Positions 50,001 through 54,658 are shown, counted from the first letter of the stretch. The stretch: 64,000 nt of DNA from Ottelia alismoides (GCA_037367405.1 JAZKJV010003128.1:806001-870000), one strand, 5' to 3'. Program-made: numbers and translations. Notes: generated from the letters alone by a model not told the origin.

Positions 50001-52085
50001 GAAAACCACTACCCAATAATTCAAACAAAAGTAGGAAAGACACCACTATCCAACAATAATGGAGCATGAAATGCTCTACCCATCACTCCCCCTTTCTCCC
50101 AAGCTTGTCGAAAGTGACAAGTTGAGAGAACAATGAAGGATCCGCAAGAAATTCTTTCTTCCTTTTTTCAGTCACAACACACTTTTGTTGGGCTGTATTT
50201 TTTCACACTTTTTTTTCCTTCTCACATCTTTATATTTTTTCATCAAAGGCTCTCTTGTTTTTTTTTTAAATATCTGTGCCTCCCTTTTTTGTTTGAGCCA
50301 TCAATTTTTCAGTCCTTTCCCATTTTTCTCCGGGACTTTCATTTTTTCCTTTTCTTTTCAATTTTTTCAGCCATTCATTTTTTTGTTTACTGTCCCGGAC
50401 TGGAACATTCCCAGCACAGTCCATTCTCCCATCCTCTCCTTTTTTCCCTATTTGTTCTTTTAACAGCCAAATTATCTTTCTGCATGGCCTTTTTCGGCAG
50501 CTCACATTTCTTACCGTCCTTGTTCTTTTGTTGGAGTACAGCAGTAGGGTTCATTGGACCAAAATGAGCTAACAATTTAAGCTTAAAAAAACATGAGAGG
50601 GCTATCCGCCCATCTTCTGCAGCAACTTAGGCCTCCGGATGGGGAACCCGCCTCACAATGCCAAGCCTCGACGCCGCCGCCTCCACGAGTTGCCGTATAG
50701 AGATGGCAGCTCTTCAACCCTCTGCCTCGCATCACTCCTCGGTCCTCGCCTGCAAGACGCTTTAGGTCATCATCATCGTGTGCATGGGCTTCTCTCATGG
50801 AGTAGATCGTGTCGGGGTACTTGGATAACTTGGATCTCGCATACTTTCGTCTTCAAGAATGGTTGCGCTTGGAGTCGGAGGTTGTTGTTGTTGGCGTCGC
50901 CAGGTGGCCAGAGGTGGTGGTGCCTGGAGTTGGAGAAGATATCCCTTGCAGGGGCTGCTATGCGCTGGAAAGTAGGTGGTAGTGCCTGTAGTTAGGGTTC
51001 CCATGGACCCTATATCACAACATATCGCACCGGCAATAGTCGATGCTTGCATCCTCGGACGTGGCCGAGACTCCCCGTTCTAGCACCATCGATCATCTTC
51101 TTGCTCAAAACACCATTGTTGCTTCTCCCCGCAGCATGAAGCCGGTATCTTCAATGATATGGTGGAGAATAAATAAATAAATTGAAGCAAATGACTGAAT
51201 ATTCACTGCTCTTTTGTGTTATAACTTAGATCTAGGGTTGCAACGGAACCTCACATCAACATTTTTGGAGCAAAACAAAATTCAAACAAAACTCTGACAA
51301 CACAAAAATTGAAATAAAGTTGGTCTCTACATTGAATCTCGAAAATGATCCGCTCTGATACCATGTTGAAATATGAAATGCGGAAGCGAATCCAAGAAAG
51401 AATAAGATAAAAAAGGAGACTTTGATTTTACATGGAACCATACTCCCTAAGGAGCGGGATGAAACCAAGGGAGAACCGCCTCAAAGGGCTTATTTTCTAT
51501 TCATCTTTCTCAAAGGTTACAATGGGTGTGGGGCTCTTTACATAGCCCCTTCAATGTGATCAAAAGTTACCACTCCAAGATGTGGGACTAAACACAACCC
51601 ACGCAAGGCCATTCTTCAACATGAACTGGAAAGGGAAGTGCTCTCATTGTTGATGAGAAACACATGTTTCCACGTGGTAGAAACAAAAACACCGGAGTAA
51701 ACGTGTGCCATGAATAAAAACTGGTACACCCAGATTTATTTGATTGAACCCCTTGTTAATTTTAACACGCCAATAGACTTTAGTAAAAGCTACCAGCATC
51801 AAAAGCACGTGTTCGTAGTTCTGTCACAGAGTATCTTGGATGACACTGTATCTTTTTTCTATTGTTGATATCGTTTGGCGTCATGATTTTAATTTAATTT
51901 GAAAAGCTTCAGCACTAAATCTGAATCAGCAAAATATTTAGACACCGATACTATTAGTTGGTGTGTTCTGCTCCTGTTGGTACGTGTCTACTTATAGCGA
52001 TTCTTGTCCAATCTGCAGCAAATCACAGTTGAAAGAAAAACTGTTATATGCGATAAATGCTGAAGCTGGATTCGATTTGAGCTGA
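7027..52085 (+). CDS. UPL6: UPL6-like HECT E3 ubiquitin ligase, last four exons (partial)
   Basis: Join of 7027-7100, 13223-13294, 13361-13453 and 52019-52085, giving the last 101 residues of the C-terminal lobe of a HECT E3 ligase. HECT enzymes accept ubiquitin from an E2 on a catalytic Cys and pass it to a substrate Lys. Visible motifs are [33 protein letters not shown] (catalytic Cys at 13419-13421) and [14 protein letters not shown] at the stop, with Phe at position -4 as HECT enzymes need. All junctions are GT-AG, codons split across junctions rejoin correctly, and no stop occurs. The match is closer to UPL6 than to UPL7, whose tail differs. Upstream exons, with the N-lobe, lie before the window or were not recognised. 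The introns are filled with retrotransposons. Confidence 0.9.
7101..7770. other. Start of the 6,122-bp HECT intron
   Basis: AT-rich with no supported gene or repeat. It begins with the donor GTACGT. The intron runs to the acceptor TTGTTAG ending at 13222. Confidence 0.7.
7771..8958 (+). repeat. Tandem duplication of a 594-bp LINE segment
   Basis: Copy 1 starts at 7771 and copy 2 at 8365, both at GATGGCTGCCAAGA-like sequence. Both end in GAGAAAGGC(G/A)TACCACTTCTT. The copies share long stretches such as GGAATGAATAAGGCACTTAT. They differ by scattered substitutions and small indels, so the duplication is not recent. Confidence 0.85.
7771..9405 (+). pseudogene. L1-type LINE 3' fragment, partly duplicated
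   Basis: Encodes the part of a plant L1 ORF2 that follows the RT palm: [22 protein letters not shown], and [13 protein letters not shown] (first copy) or [14 protein letters not shown] (second copy). The 3' end has an [19 protein letters not shown] motif near 9265-9330, typical of the end of these elements. Many stops and frameshifts are present. The first 594 bp occur twice in tandem. No endonuclease, YADD motif or clear poly-A tail is present. It lies inside the first large HECT intron. Confidence 0.8.
9411..9530 (+). mobile_element. One end of a small inverted-repeat element
   Basis: TGTTCAGAAAGTCGGTCC and the following CATATG-rich stretch resemble the left end of the complete element at 20101-20595, which begins with TGTTCATGAAAGCGGTCC. 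The opposite terminus was not found here, so this looks like a truncated copy. Confidence 0.45.
9531..9968. other. Pyrimidine-rich intron stretch, no gene seen
   Basis: Rich in CTCC and CTTCT, resembling untranslated leader sequence. There is no supported coding or repeat structure. Confidence 0.4.
9969..10112 (+). repeat. LTR of a truncated copia (plus strand)
   Basis: 144 bp. It starts TGTTGAGATATTTATATC, has a TATAAGAGAG box near 10060, ends ATTCTACA and is followed by the primer site TGGTATCAGAAC at 10113-10124. The leader then runs only to about 10253, where it is joined to copia gag of the opposite strand. The rest of this element is missing. Confidence 0.85.
10254..10730 (-). pseudogene. 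Copia gag fragment
   Basis: Starts [17 protein letters not shown] and continues with [10 protein letters not shown]. After a frameshift near 10510 come [29 protein letters not shown] and [10 protein letters not shown], ending at the junction near 10254. This is the same gag family as copia-6 ([17 protein letters not shown]). The zinc knuckle is absent because the fragment is cut before it. Confidence 0.85.
11127..11273 (-). repeat. LTR of the truncated minus-strand copia
   Basis: 147 bp. On the minus strand it runs from TGTAGAGAC to CTCCAGCA, with a CTATATAAGAGAGCC box. The primer site (plus strand GGCTCTGATACCA) is at 11114-11126. Confidence 0.85.
11279..11627 (-). pseudogene. Copia gag fragment (second minus-strand copy)
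   Basis: The Met-Ser start is at 11627 on the minus strand. Recognisable blocks are [13 protein letters not shown] and, near 11340-11300, the [16 protein letters not shown] motif. Frameshifts and stops lie between them. It matches the gag of copia-5 ([14 protein letters not shown]) most closely. Confidence 0.75.
12142..12292 (-). repeat. LTR of the second truncated minus-strand copia
   Basis: About 151 bp. On the minus strand it starts TGTTGAAATAATT, contains CGATATAAGAGAGCTCTAGGG and ends TTTGCACA. It is closest to the copia-5 LTRs, which share the AGAGCTCTAGGGCTAC block. The primer site (plus strand GCTCTGATACCA) is at 12130-12141. Confidence 0.85.
12293..13222. other. Unassigned sequence with a minus-strand primer-site motif
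   Basis: GGCTCTGATACCA at 12911-12923 is a perfect minus-strand copia-type primer site, so the sequence from 12924 rightward may be an LTR and 12303-12910 an internal region. I could not find the partner LTR. A minus-strand open frame at 12395-12649 has no similarity that I recognise. The segment ends at the splice acceptor TTGTTAG (13216-13222). Confidence 0.4.
13223..13294 (+). CDS. UPL6: UPL6-like exon with [18 protein letters not shown]
   Basis: The acceptor TTGTTAG ends at 13222 and the donor GTTAAG starts at 13295. The first base completes the Lys codon left by the previous exon; 23 codons and two bases (AG) follow. The [18 protein letters not shown] block is a hallmark of the C-lobe in UPL6-type HECT ligases. 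Confidence 0.92.
13361..13453 (+). CDS. UPL6: UPL6-like exon with the catalytic cysteine
   Basis: Lies after a 66-bp intron (13295-13360). The first base completes an Arg codon; 30 codons follow, ending with LLKLPPYK and two bases (AG). The catalytic Cys of the TSATCMNLL motif is encoded at 13419-13421. The donor GTTAGC begins the 38,565-bp intron at 13454. Confidence 0.92.
13454..14013. other. Start of the 38.6-kb intron; no gene seen
   Basis: AT-rich after the donor GTTAGC. Beyond about 13860 weak minus-strand copia-like sequence may begin, but nothing there is firm. Confidence 0.5.
14014..14086. repeat. Perfect 32-bp inverted repeat, 9-nt loop
   Basis: The left arm is 14014-14045 (starts TGCACACACACTAAG, ends CCCATCCTT). 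The right arm, 14055-14086, is its exact reverse complement. The loop is GGACCGTCT. The sequence just before the left arm (CTTGGACCGTCCAAGGA) resembles the arm-loop region itself. It could form a strong hairpin on either strand. Confidence 0.95.
14450..15760 (-). pseudogene. Old minus-strand copia reverse transcriptase remnant
   Basis: The minus strand shows degenerate copia RT blocks in the correct order: [11 protein letters not shown] near 15670, a [15 protein letters not shown] block near 15500, VVIIGDD near 14755, and [11 protein letters not shown]...CKPPSIP near 14620-14560. Stops and frameshifts are frequent. It is older than the short-LTR copias. The integrase part of the same element appears at 30030-30270, beyond copia-4, which split it. 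Confidence 0.7.
14463..15425. repeat. Tandem duplications within the old copia remnant
   Basis: A unit of roughly 365 bp starting with TTTAGTGGCAATGAGATA (about 14475) recurs from about 14837 with scattered differences. A shorter unit of about 135 bp, ACTTAAACAACAAGAATAATA to GGGTTTTACTTTCGA, ends near 15283 and is repeated from 15291 to about 15422. Confidence 0.8.
15761..16229 (-). other. Degenerate minus-strand copia sequence, left of copia-4
   Basis: Probable continuation of the old copia towards its integrase. I see no reliable motif. It ends with the TSD TAGAT (16225-16229). Confidence 0.4.
16225..16229. repeat. Target-site duplication TAGAT, left copy of copia-4
   Basis: Exact match to 29480-29484 on the other side of the 13.25-kb nest. 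Confidence 0.9.
16230..16374 (+). repeat. 5' LTR of copia-4
   Basis: 145 bp, TGTTGAGATATTTACAT to CCTTTAACA, with a CCGATATAAGAGAACCC box near 16316-16332. The primer site TGGTATCAGAGC follows at 16375-16386. Confidence 0.92.
16836..17700 (+). pseudogene. Copia-4 gag remnant
   Basis: ATG at 16836-16838 begins [17 protein letters not shown], then a small deletion fuses this to a YELW-type block with a stop. The main capsid segment (16996-17298) shows [20 protein letters not shown] and [16 protein letters not shown]. Farther on is a partial zinc knuckle ([11 protein letters not shown], 17546-17578) with the first Cys lost. The frame changes at least three times. Confidence 0.85.
17790..18756 (+). 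pseudogene. Copia-4 protease and first part of integrase
   Basis: The protease motif [11 protein letters not shown] lies at about 17821-17853. After it come [19 protein letters not shown] and [18 protein letters not shown] (GAG-pre-integrase and HHCC region, 18205-18340), then HTDNALEF and [20 protein letters not shown] of the catalytic core. The sequence is cut at 18758 by copia-5 in the middle of the [10 protein letters not shown] motif. Confidence 0.88.
18759..18907 (+). repeat. 5' LTR of copia-5
   Basis: TGTTGAGATACCTGTATC to CATTCCACA, with a CTTATATAAGAGAGCTC box near 18858. The primer site TGGTATCAAAGC follows at 18908-18919 (one mismatch). Confidence 0.92.
19281..19690 (+). pseudogene. 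Copia-5 gag fragment
   Basis: Starts [17 protein letters not shown], with [10 protein letters not shown] and [19 protein letters not shown] frameshift occurs near 19540, then [16 protein letters not shown] and [15 protein letters not shown]. At about 19690 the sequence jumps into a [11 protein letters not shown] block that belongs before the RT. The C-terminal part of gag and everything up to the RT linker were deleted. Confidence 0.88.
19691..21824 (+). pseudogene. Copia-5 reverse transcriptase and RNase H
   Basis: RT blocks: [20 protein letters not shown] (about 19913-19972), [15 protein letters not shown], then the inverted-repeat insertion at 20101-20595, then [20 protein letters not shown] (near 20610-20670) and an intact YVDD at 20872-20883. 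RNase H follows with [18 protein letters not shown], [13 protein letters not shown] and [14 protein letters not shown] motifs to a stop at 21822-21824. In-frame stops, for example near 20769 and 21028, disable it. Confidence 0.88.
20101..20595. mobile_element. Inverted-repeat element (MITE-like) with 11-bp TSD
   Basis: The target duplication GACTGGTTGCT lies at 20090-20100 and 20596-20606. Removing the insert and one copy restores the RT reading ([13 protein letters not shown]). The ends are imperfect inverted repeats: TGTTCATGAAAGCGGT on the left, and AGGTTCAGGAAAGCGGT as the reverse complement of the right. The interior is AT-rich with repeated GCATATGC-type motifs near both ends. The long duplication and subterminal repeats fit a Mutator-like non-autonomous element, but the superfamily is uncertain. 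Confidence 0.85.
21832..21979 (+). repeat. 3' LTR of copia-5
   Basis: TGTTGAGATACTTATATC to CTTTCCACG, with CTCCTATATAAGAGAGCTC near 21918. It is preceded by the purine run AAGGGAGA (PPT, 21823-21831). Confidence 0.92.
21980..22520 (+). pseudogene. Copia-4 integrase C-terminal part (resumed)
   Basis: Continues from the interrupted HSFWGD motif: [17 protein letters not shown], then [38 protein letters not shown] and [19 protein letters not shown], then a proline-rich linker. One frameshift occurs near 22060. It is cut at about 22520 by the LINE. Confidence 0.85.
23168..23875 (+). pseudogene. LINE ORF1-like region
   Basis: The longest open frame before the endonuclease (235 codons, starting [16 protein letters not shown]). 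It occupies the ORF1 position, where plant L1 elements encode an RNA-binding protein. I see no RRM-like fold signature or CCHC zinc knuckle, and open frames in other phases upstream (22854-23234) suggest frameshifts. The function is inferred from position only. Confidence 0.5.
24007..25343 (+). pseudogene. LINE ORF2: AP-type endonuclease and spacer
   Basis: Endonuclease motifs in order: [24 protein letters not shown] (metal-binding Glu), TNMYGP, VDLNITL (Asp and Asn), FTWRN and LSDHTPI (Asp-His near 24675). One frameshift near 24405 separates the first four motif groups from the rest. The enzyme nicks target DNA so that the element RNA can be copied in place. The frame ends at a TAG (25341-25343) where relatives have Trp in the AV(W)SL...GPDGF region before the RT. 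Confidence 0.88.
25344..26390 (+). pseudogene. LINE ORF2: reverse transcriptase
   Basis: Same frame as the preceding segment. Motifs: [83 protein letters not shown], the catalytic YADDT (YADD 26058-26069) and [13 protein letters not shown]. It makes cDNA at the nicked target. A frameshift near 26355 ends the frame within the usual [13 protein letters not shown] block. QACPLEP replaces the common QGCPLSP. Confidence 0.9.
26391..27545 (+). pseudogene. LINE ORF2: C-terminal zinc-binding region
   Basis: Fragments in shifting frames: [44 protein letters not shown], and the zinc-binding domain [20 protein letters not shown] with [20 protein letters not shown] near 27245-27305. The terminal [20 protein letters not shown] lies near 27430-27490. 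This is the same layout as the minus fragment at 6126-6558 and the plus fragment at 7771-9405. Confidence 0.85.
27639..29334 (+). pseudogene. Copia-4 reverse transcriptase and RNase H
   Basis: Resumes after the LINE with [54 protein letters not shown] and [18 protein letters not shown] (near 28190-28250), then [19 protein letters not shown]. The catalytic YVDD is destroyed (reads YKVDII near 28451). RNase H follows with [19 protein letters not shown] and [20 protein letters not shown], to a stop at 29332-29334. Several stops and a deletion after VGS near 28750 are visible. Confidence 0.88.
29332..29341 (+). other. Polypurine tract of copia-4
   Basis: TGAGGGGGAG overlaps the stop codon of pol and abuts the 3' LTR. 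Confidence 0.75.
29342..29479 (+). repeat. 3' LTR of copia-4
   Basis: GGTTGAGATATTTATATC to TTCTTCAACA (first base changed), with the CTCCTATATAAGAGAGCCC box near 29427. The right TSD TAGAT is at 29480-29484. Confidence 0.92.
29480..30606 (-). pseudogene. Old minus-strand copia integrase remnant
   Basis: The minus strand around 30270-30030 reads as a degenerate integrase C-terminal block ([20 protein letters not shown], then [14 protein letters not shown]), aligning with the [19 protein letters not shown] and [10 protein letters not shown] blocks of copia-4. It is the upstream part of the element whose RT lies at 14450-15760; copia-4 inserted between them. Flanking sequence is too decayed to annotate. 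Confidence 0.65.
30607..31007. mobile_element. Small inverted-repeat element, hAT-like
   Basis: The left end is TGTAAAAATCAGTAGTCGG. The right end, reverse-complemented, is CAGTGTTGTAAAAGTCGCC. Both ends are rich in CAGTCGG and ACTAGTC motifs and enclose about 200 bp of AT-rich sequence. A related copy in the opposite orientation is at 55062-55461; they share ATTTTTGCTTGGAGATA(A/C)CATATTTTTTT-like sequence. No clean target duplication was found. Confidence 0.65.
31008..31997. other. Host intron sequence, no feature seen
   Basis: AT-rich. An open frame at 31633-31950 has no recognisable similarity, and I treat it as chance. It ends at the TSD AAAAC (31998-32002) of copia-6. Confidence 0.5.
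31998..32002. repeat. Target-site duplication AAAAC, left copy of copia-6
   Basis: Identical to 48960-48964 after the 3' LTR. Confidence 0.88.
32003..32147 (+). repeat. 5' LTR of copia-6
   Basis: 145 bp, TTTAGAGATATATG to TTCCCAACA, with CTCCTATATAAGAGAGCC near 32089. The primer site TGGTATCAGAGC is at 32148-32159 (perfect). Confidence 0.93.
32534..33562 (+). pseudogene. Copia-6 gag
   Basis: The open frame from ATG 32534 runs 219 codons to a TGA at about 33191, in a context where an Arg codon (CGA) is expected. Motifs: [78 protein letters not shown] and [13 protein letters not shown]. After the stop the same frame continues as an RG-rich stretch and a knuckle (CTFCHH) broken by stops. It then passes into a Ser-rich segment that ends at the gypsy insertion after EWIMD. 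Confidence 0.9.
33566..37825 (-). repeat. 3' LTR of the gypsy element
   Basis: 4,260 bp, nearly identical to 41745-46002. Differences include AAAGTTTTTCAGA against AAGGTTGATCAGA near 34080 and 42259, a TA-repeat of different length (35819-35840 against 43989-44021), and single substitutions. A 126-codon open frame at 36198-36578 is conserved in the other LTR at 44379-44759 but has no known similarity. Confidence 0.95.
37826..38009 (-). other. Gypsy 3' untranslated region
   Basis: Lies between the pol stop and the LTR on the minus strand. It contains three copies of AAAAACCTCAAAG (plus strand) near 37831, 37908 and 37936. No convincing polypurine tract adjoins the LTR, so the tract may have decayed. 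Confidence 0.5.
38010..41459 (-). pseudogene. Gypsy pol: protease, RT, RNase H, integrase, chromodomain
   Basis: Read from 41459 downward with no clear ATG, because gag is missing. Protease: [15 protein letters not shown], then [59 protein letters not shown] and the catalytic FIDD near 40410-40421. RNase [17 protein letters not shown]. Integrase: HHCC (CMTCQ), then [25 protein letters not shown] and [17 protein letters not shown]. The chromodomain-like end is [22 protein letters not shown] at 39399-39401 replaces an expected Arg codon between RNase H and integrase. A 90-bp intron-like segment at 38427-38516 separates EFQ from VGDWVFL. Confidence 0.92.
38427..38516 (-). other. Intron-like 90-bp segment in gypsy pol
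   Basis: On the minus strand the segment begins GTAATC and ends TTATAG. It holds a stop in the pol frame (GTA-ATC-TAA) and is AT-rich. Removing it joins EFQ to VGDWVFLRV exactly in frame, which is the normal continuous sequence in related integrases. This suggests a spliced intron rather than random damage. Confidence 0.7.
41730..41741 (-). other. Primer-binding site of the gypsy element
   Basis: The minus strand reads TGGTATCAGAGC, complementary to initiator-Met tRNA, three bases after the LTR end. The 270 bp between it and the protease contain no gag. Confidence 0.9.
41745..46002 (-). repeat. 5' LTR of the gypsy element
   Basis: 4,258 bp. On the minus strand it starts TGTAACATCCGGGAATC and ends GGGTTCACA. 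It would hold the promoter and polyadenylation signals. Confidence 0.95.
45377..45388 (-). promoter_or_regulatory. Candidate TATA box in the gypsy LTR
   Basis: The minus strand reads CTATATATGTAG, about 615 bp into the LTR, followed by pyrimidine-rich sequence. The same motif is in the other LTR near 37196-37207. This is a motif match only. Confidence 0.3.
46003..47060 (+). pseudogene. Copia-6 protease remainder and integrase
   Basis: Resumes with TTTGGTGCC, so the protease motif reads [11 protein letters not shown] (Ser of DSGA changed to Phe). After [20 protein letters not shown] a deletion removes the HHCC region. The core then continues: [58 protein letters not shown] and [19 protein letters not shown]. 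It has several frameshifts. The proline-rich linker is at 46921-47000. Confidence 0.88.
47061..48806 (+). pseudogene. Copia-6 reverse transcriptase and RNase H
   Basis: Linker and [28 protein letters not shown], a TAG at about 47371, [60 protein letters not shown] and [14 protein letters not shown] frameshift near 47750 precedes the catalytic YVDD at 47853-47864, and a TAG lies at about 47897. The following 267-codon stretch (48003-48806) is open and contains the RNase [52 protein letters not shown] and [15 protein letters not shown]. Confidence 0.9.
48804..48813 (+). other. Polypurine tract of copia-6
   Basis: TGAGGGGGAG overlaps the pol stop and directly precedes the 3' LTR. Confidence 0.8.
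48814..48959 (+). repeat. 3' LTR of copia-6
   Basis: TGTAGAGATATATGC to TTCCCAACA, with CATATATAAGAGAGCC near 48903. The right TSD AAAAC follows. Confidence 0.93.
49187..49445 (-). repeat. 3' LTR of the non-coding LTR element
   Basis: On the minus strand it starts TGTTGAAGAATGGTC. It shares GACTTTGATTTTAC(G/A)TGGAACC and CAAAGGTTACAATGGGTGTG with the other LTR, with scattered differences. Confidence 0.92.
49741..49906. repeat. Minisatellite, unit about 47 bp, four copies
   Basis: Repeats of (C/T)GTGGGAATAT...CATA-TGGAGTTCAC-GCCATGAAAA(C/T)ATG. Unit lengths are about 47, 47, 40 and a partial 33. It lies in the 3' part of the interior of the non-coding LTR element. Confidence 0.85.
50100..51000 (-). 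other. Interior of the non-coding LTR element, function unknown
   Basis: Strongly pyrimidine-rich on the plus strand at 50150-50420 (long T and CTTTT runs), then G+C-rich to 51000. Open frames exist on both strands but look like by-products of base composition, for example Lys/Glu/Arg-rich on the minus strand. Origin unknown. Confidence 0.4.
51364..51621 (-). repeat. 5' LTR of the non-coding LTR element
   Basis: 258 bp; on the minus strand TGTTGAAGAATGGCC to ATTTCAACA, adjacent to the primer site. Confidence 0.92.
52019..52085 (+). CDS. UPL6: UPL6-like terminal exon ending GFDLS
   Basis: The acceptor ATCTGCAG ends at 52018. One base completes a Ser codon (AG+C) with the exon ending at 13453; 21 codons follow and TGA at 52083-52085. 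It ends [14 protein letters not shown], the standard C-terminus of UPL6-type HECT ligases, with Phe at position -4 from the end. Confidence 0.93.
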
Positions 52086-54219
52086 GTTGAGGATCTGGTT
52101 TGATCTCTCAAGTCACCCCAAAGAAATTTCCCCTGGTATGTTGACCAATGGCAGGGTTAATGCATGTTATATACATAACTGCTTGGAAGCTCCATTGATA
52201 CATGGAAGAATGGTTGCTATAATGAAAATACATGTACAGCTCCTCTCTAATTCCATAAGGTAATCATGGGTCTTTTTACAGAAGAAAATGCAACTCCAAG
52301 TTCAGCGAATAGAAAAGTTGTGCTGCGAGCTTCTCTTGTATTTAAGGACAGCAGTTGTTAAATTATGGGCTCAATCTGCATCTGTAATATGGGATAGAAT
52401 ATGTATAGAAATTATAAAAAGTAATGGCAAGCATGTATCTTCTCATAAATGGGTGTGGCTATTGCCAGTGGTGTACAAACTCTTGTAAAATTTACGCAAT
52501 ATTTTCATATATGTGAAAAAGAATAGTTCAGTCTGCTTTGAGCGTCCCTGTGTCCCTTCTGTTTTGATATGATGTATGGGATCTGATATGGTTTGTTCAT
52601 TTGCATCATGCCACTTTTATGTGTCTTTTCTCTAGCAGGACAGTGTTTAGACCCTAGCCTATGGCCGTGAAGGAATCCCAGTTCCACCAATAGACGATTT
52701 GGTGAGCTTATGCTAACTATTTTCTAGTTTTACTTGGAGGAATTTTGAGAATTTTGGATCACAGTGTTACTTGTCATTTGTACGAAGTATTTGCCTGTTT
52801 ACTGCCTAATATCTTTACAAATTCTTGTTAGTGTCTAACAAATGTTTATGTATGACAATCACAAGTTAGGGTTTTGATTTCGACTTGAAATTTTTGCCAT
52901 GTGTTTAGAGTTGGCTTTGCGTTTGCACACACATCCTTGAAGTCCCAATGTCTCCTATGACCTGAGAGAGATCGGGAATCAATGCTAAAGCGTCGCCTCG
53001 TGTTGACATAGAATCGAGAAGGTAGGCAAGTTTGGAGTTCAGAGTCCTTTACCGAGAGAGGTAGGAAGTAGTGGTTGTATGTTGGGGATGGCTAGTTCAA
53101 CACCAATATCTAGGATGCAATCATGCTTTGTTATCTGAGACTATTGCATTTACTTGATGAGATGTGTTGTGTTGAACAACATCTAATCTTGTTGGATTCA
53201 GTAGCAGAGCCAATTGTTTCGAGTTCTCCAGTAACAGAACATCACAGATTTAGCTTCTTGCCTTCAATATGCCTCCGCAGATCGTTCTCACCTTCAGTGT
53301 GTCTTGATAGCAGGTTGTCCTTTGCAAGGTCTCTCCCATCTCTTCTCCGTCTTCTCGATCATTTGAGTGTGTAGATCGTGAATCAATCCTCTATTTCCAT
53401 CAAGCTCCATTTTTTTTAATTGCCTTGATTTAGGAGATGAATCAAGTCCATTTAGTATTTTCTGATTCATCCTAGTGGGGGTTGCGTTAGGTAGTCCGAC
53501 AACCAGCGTAAAAATTGGTTGTCAATCCATGCTGCCGATCCTACTTATAGTGGGAGAAGGCTTTGCCATTTTTTTATCATATTTTTATCACATACTAGTT
53601 TGTGTGTGCATGTTGTTACCACAACAAAATAGCTAGGATTTTCCGCAAAACCCTAGAATATGTACTAGAGATTGATCGTTGAACACGAGGTGAATCAACA
53701 ATATATCGTTCTCATTCCTAGATTACTGGTATGGTCAATCCATCCGTTGGAACGGGTTGGGTCAACCCATGACCCAGTTGTGGTTGGTTGGGATGGGTCA
53801 CTTTCATATGGGACGGTGTACCCACCTCGTGAACACCCCTATGAGTCAACATTAGCATGCCTCTGTGCAATAAATGTGATTTGTGTATATACATGAAATT
53901 CATAGGCTATATTTGCTAAGTTTGAAATATACTTGCATCTTGCGAAAATGCACCCATGCTTTTTCCATCCTCTTAATGTTACAACTTCAAAGAATAGATC
54001 CGAGGGTTTATATACTTGTCACGATATATTCATTCTGTATTGGGTTTCATATTTAGTCTTCTCGTAGGAAAATTTGGTTAATTTCATGCCTTCTGCAATG
54101 ATGCATCATCTAGTCGTTCATTGAAATAGTGCATGCAGTTGTAGAACGACCTCTTCACTATTATGAAAACTGAAAAACTCTTCGCACCTTTAAGCATGAC
54201 ATTGTAGTCCTCGCTACTA
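52086..54219. other. 3' UTR and downstream sequence, no gene recognised
   Basis: The HECT 3' UTR must begin here, but I cannot fix its end. No clear next gene is seen. 53478-53580 holds a short repeat (GGGGTTGCGTTAGGTAGTC ... GTGGGAGAAGGCTTTGCC) that recurs inverted at about 58370-58500. Confidence 0.5.
53478..53580 (+). repeat. SINE-like 3' end fragment (plus copy)
   Basis: GGGGTTGCGTTAGGTAGTC, then ...CAATCCATG...GCCGATCCTACTTATAGTGGGAGAAGGCTTTG. The pattern GCCGACCC(C)ACTTAGTGGGA-AAGGCTTTG recalls the 3' part of plant Au-type SINEs. The assignment is from memory and tentative. Confidence 0.35.
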
Positions 54220-54658
54220 AGGATGCAAGCGGATAGATACCGATGTGGATACATGGATTATCATATTCTTATCTGTTTTTATATACACATATGGATGTGA
54301 ATACGGATGTATGATGAAAAAGGTATAAAATTACGTTGTATATGTTTAAAAATAAATCTTTACATATGAAATCGAATATATGAATATGGTAAAGTGTTTA
54401 TACACATGATGTAAATATAGTAAATGTGTTTATATCATAATAACTATACCATATATGATGAAAAAGGTATAAAATTACGTTGTATATGATTAAAAATAAA
54501 TCTTTACGTATGAAATCGAATATATGAATATGGATACAGATGTTTGTGGATATAAATGTGTTATACGTGTATCTATTTTAATATGGATGTGGATGTCAAA
54601 ATTTATATTAAACGGATATGGTGATGGATCGGATATGGATATATCGTGTTTGCATCCT
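54220..54658. mobile_element. Small inverted-repeat element flanked by TA
   Basis: Terminal repeats AGGATGCAA (left) and TTGCATCCT (right) are flanked on each side by TA (54218-54219 and 54659-54660). The interior has many GGATATGGAT-type motifs, and a segment of roughly 100 bp occurs twice with its starts 144 bp apart (54313 and 54457, both GATGAAAAAGGTATAAAATT). The TA flanks fit a Tc1/Mariner-type duplication but could be chance. Confidence 0.6.

Larger units (their letters stand above)
49187..51621 (-). mobile_element. Non-coding LTR element (LARD/TRIM-like)
   Basis: 2,435 bp on the minus strand. LTRs of about 258 bp lie at 49187-49445 and 51364-51621, with target duplication TGAAC at 49182-49186 and 51622-51626. 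The primer site (plus strand TCTGATACCA) is at 51354-51363, and a polypurine tract (plus strand CTTCCCCTCAA) at 49446-49456. The 1.9-kb interior encodes no gag or pol that I can recognise. It would depend on enzymes from another element. It is the last insertion before the final HECT exon. Confidence 0.92.

Noticed and set aside
50133..50567. 144-codon Phe-rich frame
   Set aside because: Produced by a pyrimidine-rich tract; the frame has no domain or codon pattern of a gene.
52288..52488. Additional coding exon after the HECT stop
   Set aside because: The HECT C-terminus is complete at 52085 and the 66-codon frame has no similarity. It is more likely 3' UTR or flanking sequence.
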